A stretch of DNA of 36,739 bases. Origin: a virus. This document shows, one piece after another, positions 24,285 through 29,644 of this stretch. The stretch's first letter is position 1. Each line of letters begins with the position of its first letter. The notes under the pieces were generated by a model. It had not been told where the DNA came from, did no database searches, and was given only the letters and a program-made list of their open reading frames with translations. The position numbers and the translations under genes were made by a program. The stretch spans positions 1 through 36,739 of IMG/VR virus record IMGVR_UViG_3300033993_001957. One strand, given 5' to 3'.

Positions 24285-24497
24285 TTATCTCGCTCGGGCA
24301 CTTACCCGAACTGCCCTCCGAAGGTTCTCGCGGTCATCTGCACGAACTGCAACAAATTCAGGTGCAGTCTTGTGCGACCAATCCATGAATCCCACAAAAC
24401 CAACTTCACGCGAGCACCCCACACAGGTCGTAGTATGTGGCAGTGCTTCAAGCCTGAGTGGCGGGATGGTGTTTCCACAAGTATCACAATTACGCAT
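24285..24497 (-). CDS. DksA/TraR-type zinc-finger protein
   Basis: The 70-aa product has CDTCGNTIPPLRLEALPHTT followed by CVGC, the four-Cys finger of DksA/TraR proteins with the R-L-x-A-x-P spacer. It lacks the long coiled coil of DksA, so it is a short finger-only form. Family members bind the secondary channel of RNA polymerase or act as small zinc proteins; which applies is unknown. The ATG at 24497 follows AAAGGTACGCCC. It overlaps the end of the upstream 66-aa gene by 8 nt. Confidence 0.72.
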   Translation of the reverse strand: MRNCDTCGNTIPPLRLEALPHTTTCVGCSREVGFVGFMDWSHKTAPEFVAVRADDRENLRRAVRVSARAR

Positions 24498-24690
24498 GGG
24501 CGTACCTTTCAAACTTTTGCTTCACGGTGCGGCACTCAACACGGGCTTCCCCGTCCTTGTGCATTCGTCGCTGCTTCAGGATTGCCTTGTTCCACCCGTA
24601 GGGCTTGCACACCTGTTGGCGGCTACGGGATACTGCTGCGCCTTCACGCTCGGCTTCAAGATCAATGGGGTCTAGGACTCGCTTGGGCAT
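24490..24690 (-). CDS. Small basic early protein on a leaderless mRNA
   Basis: The 66-aa product begins MPKRVLDPIDLEAEREGAAV and is rich in Arg/Lys (SRSRQQ, KQRRMHKDGEARVECR), compatible with nucleic-acid binding. The ATG starts exactly 6 nt after TATACT of a strong early promoter, and no ribosome site precedes it. The gene opens the operon that runs through the DksA-like, tRNA-Gly, guaC and purA genes. No family recognised. Confidence 0.62.
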   Translation of the reverse strand: MPKRVLDPIDLEAEREGAAVSRSRQQVCKPYGWNKAILKQRRMHKDGEARVECRTVKQKFERYAHA

Positions 24691-24696
24691 ACAGAG

Positions 24697-24724
24697 AGTA
24701 TACCCTAGAAAGAGCCTGTGTCAA
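24697..24724 (-). promoter_or_regulatory. Early promoter of purine operon (leaderless start)
   Basis: TTGACA (24719-24724), 16 nt, TATACT (24697-24702), 6 nt, ATG. A TAAATATT box begins 28 nt before TTGACA and a CAAATAC box 15 nt before it. Confidence 0.85.
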
Positions 24725-24749
24725 GTGGCAGAGTATTTGATTGTAATAT

Positions 24750-25061
24750 TTAATACAGTTCGTAAATTTGTATACCATTAGGAGCACCTGCTCTACTTAA
24801 ATTGTACATTCTAATAGGTAAAATCAAATTGCTAGTAGGTGCTACTGTAATAGATGTGGTTTCATAATTTCTGATTTCATCGAATTCATCAATAAAAGGT
24901 TGAGTATAATAAGTCAGTGTAACAATCCTTGCTACAGCATCAGAATTTTTTATAAGTATTCCTTTATTTGAAGACGGAAAAGAGTAATCTCCAAATGGAA
25001 TACCAGCACCAGTCCACGGAACAAGAACTGCTTTACTATAAAAATCAAAAGCACCAAACAT
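24750..25061 (-). CDS. Small beta-rich late protein, paralogue of its neighbour
   Basis: The 103-aa product begins MFGAFDFYSKAVLVPWTGAG. It shares with the neighbouring 88-aa protein the order KGIL-x-x-N(S), an alternating strand, T-x-I-x-V and a C-terminal Y-x-L-Y-type end (GIQIYELY). These look like tandem copies of one small beta-sandwich virion protein. The ATG at 25061 lies one base after the upstream stop. It is transcribed from the late box at 25351. Confidence 0.6.
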   Translation of the reverse strand: MFGAFDFYSKAVLVPWTGAGIPFGDYSFPSSNKGILIKNSDAVARIVTLTYYTQPFIDEFDEIRNYETTSITVAPTSNLILPIRMYNLSRAGAPNGIQIYELY

Positions 25062-25062
25062 T

Positions 25063-25329
25063 TCAATACAGTCCAATCACTCTAACATTTGATCCGCTGG
25101 TTGAAGCACCAGCAATTTTAAGAGGAAGAATAAAAGTTCCAACAGAAGCACTGGCACCAACCGCAATTTCTGTCTGAAAAGTTGTTCCGCCAGTAGCCCC
25201 CCATAGGTGAATGGTGGCACTGCCCGCTGCTCCACTATTTGTGAGTAGTATGCCCTTTACCTTTTTATCAGAAACATTCACGAAAGTTGTTGAGTTGGCA
25301 ATAAATCTTCCTTGGCTGTAGATATCCAT
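25063..25329 (-). CDS. Small beta-rich late protein
   Basis: The 88-aa product begins MDIYSQGRFIANSTTFVNVS, continues DKKVKGILLTNSGAAGSATI, and ends VRVIGLY. It is Gly/Ser/Thr-rich with alternating hydrophobics, as in small head- or fibre-attached proteins. The ATG at 25329 follows AAGGAGAACCCCT, so an ATG 21 nt upstream (overlapping the late box) is rejected. TATAAATA (25351-25358), the exact T4 late box, lies 21 nt before the ATG. Confidence 0.65.
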   Translation of the reverse strand: MDIYSQGRFIANSTTFVNVSDKKVKGILLTNSGAAGSATIHLWGATGGTTFQTEIAVGASASVGTFILPLKIAGASTSGSNVRVIGLY

Positions 25330-25350
25330 AGGGGTTCTCCTTGTGTCCAT

Positions 25351-25358
25351 TATTTATA
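25351..25358 (-). promoter_or_regulatory. Late promoter, exact T4 box
   Basis: TATAAATA on the minus strand, just after the tmRNA terminator and before the paralogous beta-protein pair. Confidence 0.8.
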
Positions 25359-25368
25359 CAAAAAGAAA

Positions 25369-25388
25369 GGACGGCATTTCTGCCGTCC
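25369..25388 (-). terminator. Intrinsic terminator of tmRNA gene
   Basis: GGACGGCA, GAAA loop, TGCCGTCC, followed on the minus strand by TTTCTTTTT. Confidence 0.88.
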
Positions 25389-25624
25389 GTTCCGCCCGTT
25401 CAGATGCGGGAGGGCTTTCCCCACGGCTTCAAGCCGCCATTGCCAGTCTGTTGGCAATTATGGTTTACAACCCGTTTTTAACGAGGCGTGTTGCAGACCC
25501 CGAATGCCTCTTGTTTCTGTACTCCACGCCAGTCGAATGCCTATACAGCCCCAATGGGATTTAGTGGAGCCGAGGGGAATCGAACCCCTGTCCTGATCGT
25601 GTTTCTATCCACCGTCAACAGCAT
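25389..25624 (-). ncRNA. ssrA: Circularly permuted (two-piece) tmRNA
   Basis: On the minus strand the tRNA-like 3' part comes first: T-arm AGGGG-TTCGATT-CCCCT (25573-25589), then CGGCTCC and A (25565). A 12-nt spacer follows, then the 5' part GGGGCTG (25546-25552). All seven acceptor pairs form. The 5' part continues GCATTCGAC, as in tmRNA D-arm regions. Helix 2 pairs CTGGCGTG (25525-25532) with CACGATCAG (25593-25601) with one bulge. A resume site ATAATT-GCC opens a tag reading ANRLAMAA and TGA (25429-25455), with the stop in a hairpin. The T-arm-before-D-arm order is the mark of permuted tmRNA. Termini are approximate. Confidence 0.88.
25429..25455 (-). other. tmRNA proteolysis-tag reading frame
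   Basis: Eight codons GCC to GCT then TGA encode ANRLAMAA. With the charged Ala this gives AANRLAMAA. The end in small hydrophobics plus AA is what ClpXP/ClpAP recognise in known tags. The six bases before the resume codon, ATAATT, fit the A-T-A-R-T-Y pattern of E. coli (ATAGTC). Confidence 0.75.
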
Positions 25625-25815
25625 TACTGATATTTAGCCAACTCCCGCTTCCACTTCTCGTCCACCCTGTGTGGCATGGGAAAGTGCTTACACAAGCGGT
25701 GGGCACGGAGCCGCACCTCTCGCGGCACACGAGGAGTTTTCTTGGGATCAAGCAGATCGTAAAGAAACTGCCGAACTCCATTCAGGCTGTGGACTTCTTC
25801 ATACGGTAGTGTCAT
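25624..25815 (-). CDS. BPSL0761-family small protein
   Basis: The 63-aa product reads MTLPYEEVHSLNGVRQFLYD, then LLDPKKTPRVPREVRLRAHR and a LCKHFPMPHR end. The order M-T-x-P-x-E, helix, P-x-V-P-x-x-V-R-x-x-A, H-x-P is typical of the short BPSL0761 family found in proteobacteria and their phages. No function is known for it. AAGGAAGCCCAAA precedes the ATG, which lies inside the end of the upstream gene. The late box of the tmRNA overlaps its stop region. Confidence 0.65.
   Translation of the reverse strand: MTLPYEEVHSLNGVRQFLYDLLDPKKTPRVPREVRLRAHRLCKHFPMPHRVDEKWKRELAKYQ
25631..25637 (-). promoter_or_regulatory. Late promoter box driving tmRNA
   Basis: CTAAATA on the minus strand overlaps the 3' end of the BPSL0761-like gene. 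A start about 6 nt downstream would lie just before the acceptor half of the tmRNA. Confidence 0.6.
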
Positions 25816-26074
25816 TTTGGGCTTCCTTGAGTGCCTTGAGCAGATCAGAATACATTTTCTTCCAAGTCTTTAGAGGAATAAATGCAGGGTGTCCTGCGGT
25901 TTCATCCCATATCCACCAGCCCTTGGCAGTTTCAGACAAGTACTTGAACATCGCAGCATCAAGAGCGTGAACACCCTCGTCGCCACTTTCCCATTTGAGA
26001 ATCATGCCCCAAATGGTTACTTCAAGTCCGTCTTGCCAACCTGCCGCATAAGCGTCTTCGCTCCAATCACGCAT
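25799..26074 (-). CDS. Early protein with WSEDAYAAGW motif
   Basis: The 91-aa product begins MRDWSEDAYAAGWQDGLEVT and continues with Trp-rich helices (TAKGWWIWDETAGHPAFIPL). Phage proteins with W-S-E-x-x-x-A-A-G-W are common; the family has no named function that I can give. The start is uncertain. ATG 26074 overlaps the stop of the upstream 52-aa gene, while a TTG at 26140 with GGGAGG 8 nt before it would add 22 residues and overlap that gene in another frame. The stop overlaps the next start. Confidence 0.55.
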   Translation of the reverse strand: MRDWSEDAYAAGWQDGLEVTIWGMILKWESGDEGVHALDAAMFKYLSETAKGWWIWDETAGHPAFIPLKTWKKMYSDLLKALKEAQNDTTV

Positions 26075-26225
26075 CACTCGGAGGAGTGCGTGTCTTGCGA
26101 TTTCGCTTTCGCTTGGCTTGCTTTTTCTTGTCTTTGCCAAAAATAGCCTCCCAATTCTTTGACCAAGTGCTGTAATCAACGGGACGATACCTGTCACCTT
26201 TGCCTGCTGAATGCTTGCCGCCCAT
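26067..26225 (-). CDS. Small conserved phage protein (GGKHSAGKGDRYRPVD)
   Basis: I read this 52-aa ORF directly. It begins MGGKHSAGKGDRYRPVDYST, then W-x-x-NWEAIFGKDKKKQAKR and a basic tail. The HSAGKGD-x-YRPVD ... W-x-x-IFGK pattern is a widely spread short phage protein of unknown role. Its ATG overlaps the stop of the upstream gene (TAATG). Its 3' part overlaps a possible TTG-initiated extension of the next gene. Confidence 0.72.
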   Translation of the reverse strand: MGGKHSAGKGDRYRPVDYSTWSKNWEAIFGKDKKKQAKRKRNRKTRTPPSDA

Positions 26226-26416
26226 TAGCGTACAGGGGTAACAGGAGCAGTCACGGGAACCACCGTCTGCCGCTCCACAGCATCAACTAGCAGTTTGTTC
26301 ACCATTTCATTAAAGGTGCAATCGTGGCTATGAGCCAGTTTTGCAATCTTGAGAAAGGTGGCATCGCCCACCTGCATGTCTAGAGTAACGGTTGTTGTTT
26401 TCTTTGGTGTTGCCAT
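26225..26416 (-). CDS. Ribbon-helix-helix-like small DNA-binding candidate
   Basis: The 63-aa product begins MATPKKTTTVTLDMQVGDAT, then LKIAKLAHSHDCTFNEMVNK and LLVDAV. A short strand (TTTVTLDM), two helices and the AH-x-x-D-x-TFN-x-M turn resemble small phage proteins with a ribbon-helix-helix-like plan. DNA binding is inferred. GGAGG lies before the ATG at 26416, one base after the upstream stop. Confidence 0.58.
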   Translation of the reverse strand: MATPKKTTTVTLDMQVGDATFLKIAKLAHSHDCTFNEMVNKLLVDAVERQTVVPVTAPVTPVR

Positions 26417-26417
26417 T

Positions 26418-26684
26418 TTAGCCTCCAATATCTCGTCCGTTCAGACTGTACGAAACCACTTCACGAGCACACTCACTCACCCACAATTCGTGTGGGTTGC
26501 ATCCCCATTCCTTTACGGCACGGAGTACAAGAGTATTTAGATCGGTATCACGATCAATGATTTCATCAACCATTCCCTCACGGGCTGACTCACGGGTTGC
26601 AAGGCACAAGCCCCACAGCCCCCGATCAATGTAATCAATAATTGCGTGCTTGGTGTATGCGTCTTCGTATGCGTTAGTGTGCAT
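26418..26684 (-). CDS. Small early protein, unknown
   Basis: The 88-aa product begins MHTNAYEDAYTKHAIIDYID, is mostly helical and acidic, and includes ATRESAREGMVDEIIDRDTD and VKEWGCNPHELWVSE. AAAGGAAACC precedes the ATG. It follows tRNA-Ile in the same transcript. An internal CTAAATA at 26534-26540 could be an internal late promoter or chance. No family recognised. Confidence 0.55.
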   Translation of the reverse strand: MHTNAYEDAYTKHAIIDYIDRGLWGLCLATRESAREGMVDEIIDRDTDLNTLVLRAVKEWGCNPHELWVSECAREVVSYSLNGRDIGG

Positions 26685-26700
26685 GGTTTCCTTTCGTGAA

Positions 26701-26771
26701 TAGGCGGTTCAGGTGTCGATCCTGAATGAACCTGGTATAAGCAGGTCTGCGAAGCCGTCCGCCCACCGCCC
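26701..26771 (-). tRNA. tRNA-Ile (TAT)
   Basis: Acceptor GGGCGGT pairs with ACCGCCT (one G-T pair), discriminator A. The anticodon stem is ACCTG/CAGGT with loop CTTATAC, giving TAT, and the T-arm is TCAGG-ATCGACA-CCTGA. T-loop position 54 is A instead of T and the D-arm is short, so it is slightly irregular. It is transcribed directly from an early promoter 13 nt upstream. Confidence 0.75.
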
Positions 26772-26783
26772 AGTGGTTGCCCT

Positions 26784-26812
26784 AGTATAGACGCATTTAG
26801 GCGTTCTGTCTA
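26784..26812 (-). promoter_or_regulatory. Early promoter of tRNA-Ile operon
   Basis: TAGACA (26807-26812), 17 nt, TATACT (26784-26789). The upstream box AAAATATAGAAAAA begins 28 nt before TAGACA. Confidence 0.7.
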
Positions 26813-26873
26813 TGGGCAAGTGTGTATTTTTCTATATTTTACGGAAGAATTTTGGCACCCGTAACTTTAGCAA

Positions 26874-27152
26874 TTACCGACCCCGACGAGTGCTCTTGCG
26901 AGACGGCTTGCGAACAGGCTTCTTGCGAGACGCATTCCGCTTGACCCGACGAGTCGTTGTTGCCTTCTCCTCAACATGGGTAGGAGTGTAGTAATGAAAC
27001 GAAAAATCGTTTTCCTTTTCGCCGTAGTAGTCCTTCAGATCATAAGCGGTGTATGTTCGCTCGGGTGTGTTGTAATACCAATTCCATACAATAAGCCCAA
27101 GCAAACCCGCAGCAGCCGCACCAAACATGAAAAAAGCAATATCAACCAGCAT
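26874..27152 (-). CDS. Single-pass membrane protein with basic tail
   Basis: The 92-aa product has one transmembrane helix (about 4-24: DIAFFMFGAAAAGLLGLIVW). A polar middle part (YNTPERTYTAYDLKDYYGEK) is followed by a strongly basic tail (RVKRNASRKKPVRKPSRKST). The ATG at 27152 has GGAG 6 nt before it, so the earlier in-frame starts are rejected. A membrane-anchored nucleic-acid- or phospholipid-binding protein is plausible. The start lies 11 nt inside the upstream gene. Confidence 0.6.
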   Translation of the reverse strand: MLVDIAFFMFGAAAAGLLGLIVWNWYYNTPERTYTAYDLKDYYGEKENDFSFHYYTPTHVEEKATTTRRVKRNASRKKPVRKPSRKSTRRGR

Positions 27153-27393
27153 TTGCATCTCCAAAAGAAACTCTAGACTTTTTGTTCACGACATGACCTG
27201 AAGCGGTCTTGAGCAGGTAGTTACTTTTCTGCCTGTCTTCGTCGTGTCCTAGTCTGTAATTAAATTCGCTAACTCCCGCCTCACACAGACGAGCCGTAAC
27301 TGCCGCTAGCGTAGCGTCAACCACTTCACGAGTCAAGGCAGCAGCCCCCGACTCGTCCAACGGCAACGGAATATCAATGTGCAGACGAAACAT
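27142..27393 (-). CDS. Small early protein, unknown
   Basis: The 83-aa product begins MFRLHIDIPLPLDESGAAAL with a helix (REVVDATLAAVTARLCEAGV) and a basic end (VVNKKSRVSFGDANAG). The strand-helix-strand order resembles a compact alpha/beta fold. The ATG follows the 35-aa gene's stop by 3 nt. No family recognised. Confidence 0.5.
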   Translation of the reverse strand: MFRLHIDIPLPLDESGAAALTREVVDATLAAVTARLCEAGVSEFNYRLGHDEDRQKSNYLLKTASGHVVNKKSRVSFGDANAG

Positions 27394-27396
27394 TTT

Positions 27397-27504
27397 TTAC
27401 TTTCGTAAACCCTTGAACAGTAGATTGTAGGCAAGCCATCCGCAAGCCACCACCACAACCACAGCCATTAGTGACTGCCACAGACCCCAAACAATCTCAC
27501 CCAT
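27397..27504 (-). CDS. 35-aa single-pass membrane peptide
   Basis: I read this ORF directly: MGEIVWGLWQSLMAVVVVVA, then CGWLAYNLLFKGLRK and a stop. It is nearly all transmembrane with a basic C-terminus. The ATG overlaps the end of the upstream coiled-coil gene (AATGGGTGA), so translation is coupled. Confidence 0.6.
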   Translation of the reverse strand: MGEIVWGLWQSLMAVVVVVACGWLAYNLLFKGLRK

Positions 27505-27736
27505 TGGTCTGCTTTCCTAACGCCTTGTTGATGCCTTCAAGCAAGCCTTCAACATGACCACGGAGCCGTGCGTTCTCACGACGCAGCCCACTCAAATCCT
27601 CAATAGCCAATTGCAGAGAAGCGTTTTCAAGAACCAGTGTTTCGTGAGCCTTGCGAAGTTCAGCAAGTTCTGCGGTCAGAGTTTGAATCTTGCCCAACGC
27701 TGCATTCATTTGGCTTGCGTATCCGTTTGCACTCAT
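27497..27736 (-). CDS. Coiled-coil protein
   Basis: The 79-aa product has continuous heptad-like Leu/Ala spacing (about 15-72: LGKIQTLTAELAELRKAHET, then LRRENARLRGHVEGLLEG), i.e. one long coiled coil. GGAGGAAATGCC precedes the ATG, which overlaps the stop of the upstream gene (ATGA). It lies directly before a membrane peptide; together they could form a spanin-like or membrane-anchoring pair, but this is only a guess. Confidence 0.6.
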   Translation of the reverse strand: MSANGYASQMNAALGKIQTLTAELAELRKAHETLVLENASLQLAIEDLSGLRRENARLRGHVEGLLEGINKALGKQTNG

Positions 27737-27936
27737 GGCATTTCCTCCGTTGTGGGGTAATCGTATCGGGCTTCAGCCCAACTGCGGTGCACCAACATCC
27801 CGTCCCATGCAGGACTCCAGTACCAACCCGCTCGCTGCTCACCCGCAGTAAGCGTGAGTTCGGTACTGTTCATCAGGGCGTTGTATCGCTCTTCACACAT
27901 ACCTGTGCCTGCGAAATGGTCTGGTTGAGGACTCAT
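27733..27936 (-). CDS. Small early protein, unknown
   Basis: The 67-aa product begins MSPQPDHFAGTGMCEERYNA and contains GWYWSPAWDGMLVHRSWAEA. The ATG at 27936 overlaps the stop of the leaderless gene upstream (TAATG). It is aromatic-rich with no recognised family. Confidence 0.5.
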   Translation of the reverse strand: MSPQPDHFAGTGMCEERYNALMNSTELTLTAGEQRAGWYWSPAWDGMLVHRSWAEARYDYPTTEEMP

Positions 27937-28295
27937 TACACAGTCTCCACAAGCACATAAGCGTAGTCGGGCTTGTCCATAGCCGTGACCCAATGGGAAC
28001 CTGTCAGCCCAAGCAGTTCCACTGCTGTTTCTGGGTCTACACTCTTGACGCTCTTGATAATCGCACCTTCACGCACACACGGCAGATCACCCACAGCAAC
28101 CGCGAGAGGATCACCAGTCATCAAGAACGGACCACCTTCAAAATCCACCATAGTGGAACCTGTTTGTGGATCACCACCACCACGCAGGTAGTGGGTCTGA
28201 CCGTCAATCAAGTACCGCTTGGAATCCAATCGGGTAATGGAACGGTGTTGACCGTATCTAGAACTAAATGCGTAGGATGGAGAAGGTGTGTTCAT
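27936..28295 (-). CDS. Early protein on a leaderless mRNA, unknown
   Basis: The 119-aa product begins MNTPSPSYAFSSRYGQHRSI and is beta-patterned (RYLIDGQTHYLRGG and GAIIKSVKSVDPETAVELLG). The ATG at 28295 lies exactly 6 nt after TATGAT of an early promoter, with no ribosome site. A longer reading would start inside the -10 box and is rejected. First gene of a six-gene early operon running to 26874. Confidence 0.58.
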   Translation of the reverse strand: MNTPSPSYAFSSRYGQHRSITRLDSKRYLIDGQTHYLRGGGDPQTGSTMVDFEGGPFLMTGDPLAVAVGDLPCVREGAIIKSVKSVDPETAVELLGLTGSHWVTAMDKPDYAYVLVETV

Positions 28296-28301
28296 GGTGT
28301 A

Positions 28302-28329
28302 ATCATACCACAAAATTCGTTGCTGTCAA
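28302..28329 (-). promoter_or_regulatory. Early promoter with leaderless start
   Basis: TTGACA (28324-28329), 16 nt, TATGAT (28302-28307), 6 nt, ATG. The box CAAATATTCAGAAT begins 27 nt before TTGACA (28356). Confidence 0.85.
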
Positions 28330-28377
28330 TCCATCCTGTAGTATTCTGAATATTTGTTACCAGTGTTTATCACCAGT

Positions 28378-28444
28378 AGTATTTGAATACTATCATCCTT
28401 CATACCAGACACTGTTAGTTATACATCTCAAAAAATGGTATGAA
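28378..28444. repeat. Palindromes in intergenic region (operator-like)
   Basis: AGTATTTGAATACT (28378-28391) is a 6-bp inverted repeat with a 2-nt centre. TTCATACC (28399-28406) faces GGTATGAA (28437-28444) across 30 nt. The region (28330-28460) has no gene and separates two early operons; it may hold regulator sites or RNA hairpins. Confidence 0.5.
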
Positions 28445-28460
28445 TATCTAAATCAATACT

Positions 28461-28640
28461 TTAGCGAGATTGTATTTTTGATTCGTAGGCAAGAATCTTT
28501 TCGCGTAGCACTTCCATTGTTTGTGCTAGTTCTCGCCACCCCACGCTGTCCATCAGATACGCCTCGTAGTCCTTTACAGCCGCTCGTGCAGCGTCTAGGA
28601 GTTCCTCTGTGGGGTTCTTGTCTTTGTCGTGGCGTGGCAT
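28461..28640 (-). CDS. Small helical late protein (59 aa)
   Basis: I read this ORF directly: MPRHDKDKNPTEELLDAARA, then AVKDYEAYLMDSVGWRELAQ and a helical Lys/Glu end. The perfect ribosome site GGAGGTGATCC precedes the ATG. It lies 3 nt after the 113-aa gene and shares its late promoter. No family recognised. Confidence 0.65.
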   Translation of the reverse strand: MPRHDKDKNPTEELLDAARAAVKDYEAYLMDSVGWRELAQTMEVLREKILAYESKIQSR

Positions 28641-28643
28641 GGA

Positions 28644-28985
28644 TCACCTCCATAGGAATCGTTTGAGCAGCCTTTCCCACCACGACAGGAAGGGCGGCAT
28701 CAGGGGCGGCTCTTCCTTCGCTTTTAAATAACCTAACCGTTTGAGTTCTCGTGTCTCCAAAAATTCGTACTTGAGTAATTCCCGAATCTGCTGGGGCAGT
28801 ATCATTTGAGTACTTTCGGAATACGCTAACTTTGCAAATTCCAAAAGTCCGTCAATGCTCCGACCCTCGTGAACAACCTTCCAAGTCTCTCCTCCGTCAT
28901 GTGATTCGCATAAACCGTAAAGCCCACCCCCGTCGTCGTTGCTCAACAAATCAATGCCGACGATTGGGATGGGCTTTTCACTCAT
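28644..28985 (-). CDS. Small late protein, unknown
   Basis: The 113-aa product has a strand-rich start (IPIVGIDLLSNDDGGGLYGL, then ESHDGGETWKVVHEGRSIDG) and a helical middle. A Trp/Arg-rich end (SWWERLLKRFLWR) could bind membrane or nucleic acid. AGGAGG precedes the ATG. The late box CTAAATA lies 3 nt before that ribosome site. Confidence 0.55.
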   Translation of the reverse strand: MSEKPIPIVGIDLLSNDDGGGLYGLCESHDGGETWKVVHEGRSIDGLLEFAKLAYSESTQMILPQQIRELLKYEFLETRELKRLGYLKAKEEPPLMPPFLSWWERLLKRFLWR

Positions 28986-29000
28986 GCGTAGCCTCCTGAT

Positions 29001-29007
29001 TATTTAG
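29001..29007 (-). promoter_or_regulatory. Late promoter box with minimal leader
   Basis: CTAAATA-ATC-AGGAGG-CTACGC-ATG on the minus strand. The box overlaps the stop codon of the upstream gene. Confidence 0.65.
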
Positions 29008-29273
29008 GAAGGCGGTTGGGTTTCACCCCAAAATTGTGCGAGTTCTGACAACCGCAGAGGAGGGTGTTTCATGGCATCACGCATTCGGCTCATGCACCCG
29101 TACAGCCCTTCTGCCGTATCGGCAAGCACACCCACAGGAAGTTGGGTGGCTCCCATCACGGTGTCGCCTTCAAAGTACACCTCGTGAATGGCGTACCACT
29201 CGTTGTCGGGGTCGGTGTCGTGGTGAACTACGCGGTAGTCCCATGTCATGGGTTTTTCGCTTTCGTTGCTCAC
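29004..29273 (-). CDS. Small conserved phage protein, GTG start
   Basis: The 89-aa product begins MSNESEKPMTWDYRVVHHDT, then AIHEVYFEGD followed by GATQLPVGV. The TW-x-YRVV ... IHEVY pattern is recurrent in small phage proteins of unknown role. It starts with GTG, fixed by AAGGAGAAC upstream and by the GTGA overlap with the previous stop. Confidence 0.6.
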   Translation of the reverse strand: MSNESEKPMTWDYRVVHHDTDPDNEWYAIHEVYFEGDTVMGATQLPVGVLADTAEGLYGCMSRMRDAMKHPPLRLSELAQFWGETQPPS

Positions 29274-29626
29274 TTGATGTTCTCCTTTATTGAGTTTATC
29301 TCCACTCGCCCGTATGCGTCAAAACAGCGGAAGTCCTGCATTGTGAGTGAATTCCACAGAATGCGAGCAGTGTCTTTGGGCATGTGTTCTATGAACAAAG
29401 TATTAAATCCCACCATGTTCTTTGGAGTGCCATTGGTGAGAGCCTTGGCAGTATCCACCATTATGCCATCGTACATCTGTTCTCCGCGACACGGCTTGCC
29501 GTCAACATACGGAATCGTGGTTATGGAATCGTTGAGGTGCAGCATGAAACAAATACTCATGCGAATCCTACCCAAACGGTAGTGGTCGTAGTGCTTTTCA
29601 AGAGTGTACATGGATTGTGAACTCAT
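29270..29626 (-). CDS. Early protein, unknown
   Basis: The 118-aa product begins MSSQSMYTLEKHYDHYRLGR, then ICFMLHLNDSITTIPYVDGK and MVDTAKALTNGTPKNMVGFN. It looks like a compact alpha/beta fold. GGAGG lies 12 nt before the ATG at 29626, a long spacing. A TTG at 29644 would be an alternative. It lies in the operon that starts at 30403. Confidence 0.52.
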   Translation of the reverse strand: MSSQSMYTLEKHYDHYRLGRIRMSICFMLHLNDSITTIPYVDGKPCRGEQMYDGIMVDTAKALTNGTPKNMVGFNTLFIEHMPKDTARILWNSLTMQDFRCFDAYGRVEINSIKENIK

Positions 29627-29644
29627 TTTGTTTTTTGCCTCCAA

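Noticed and set aside
25563-25640. Ordinary tRNA at the T-arm sequence
   Set aside because: No matching 5' acceptor or D-arm occurs within the about 75 nt upstream. The pairing partner GGGGCTG lies 12 nt downstream instead, which fits a permuted tmRNA.
26534-26540. CTAAATA inside the 88-aa gene as a definite late promoter
   Set aside because: It lies mid-gene, more than 110 nt before the next start; chance cannot be excluded, so it is mentioned only in the gene entry.
27397-27736. Spanin or holin pair
   Set aside because: The coiled-coil and membrane peptide are adjacent, but there is no lipobox, no endolysin nearby and the operon is driven by an early promoter, so a lysis role is not supported.
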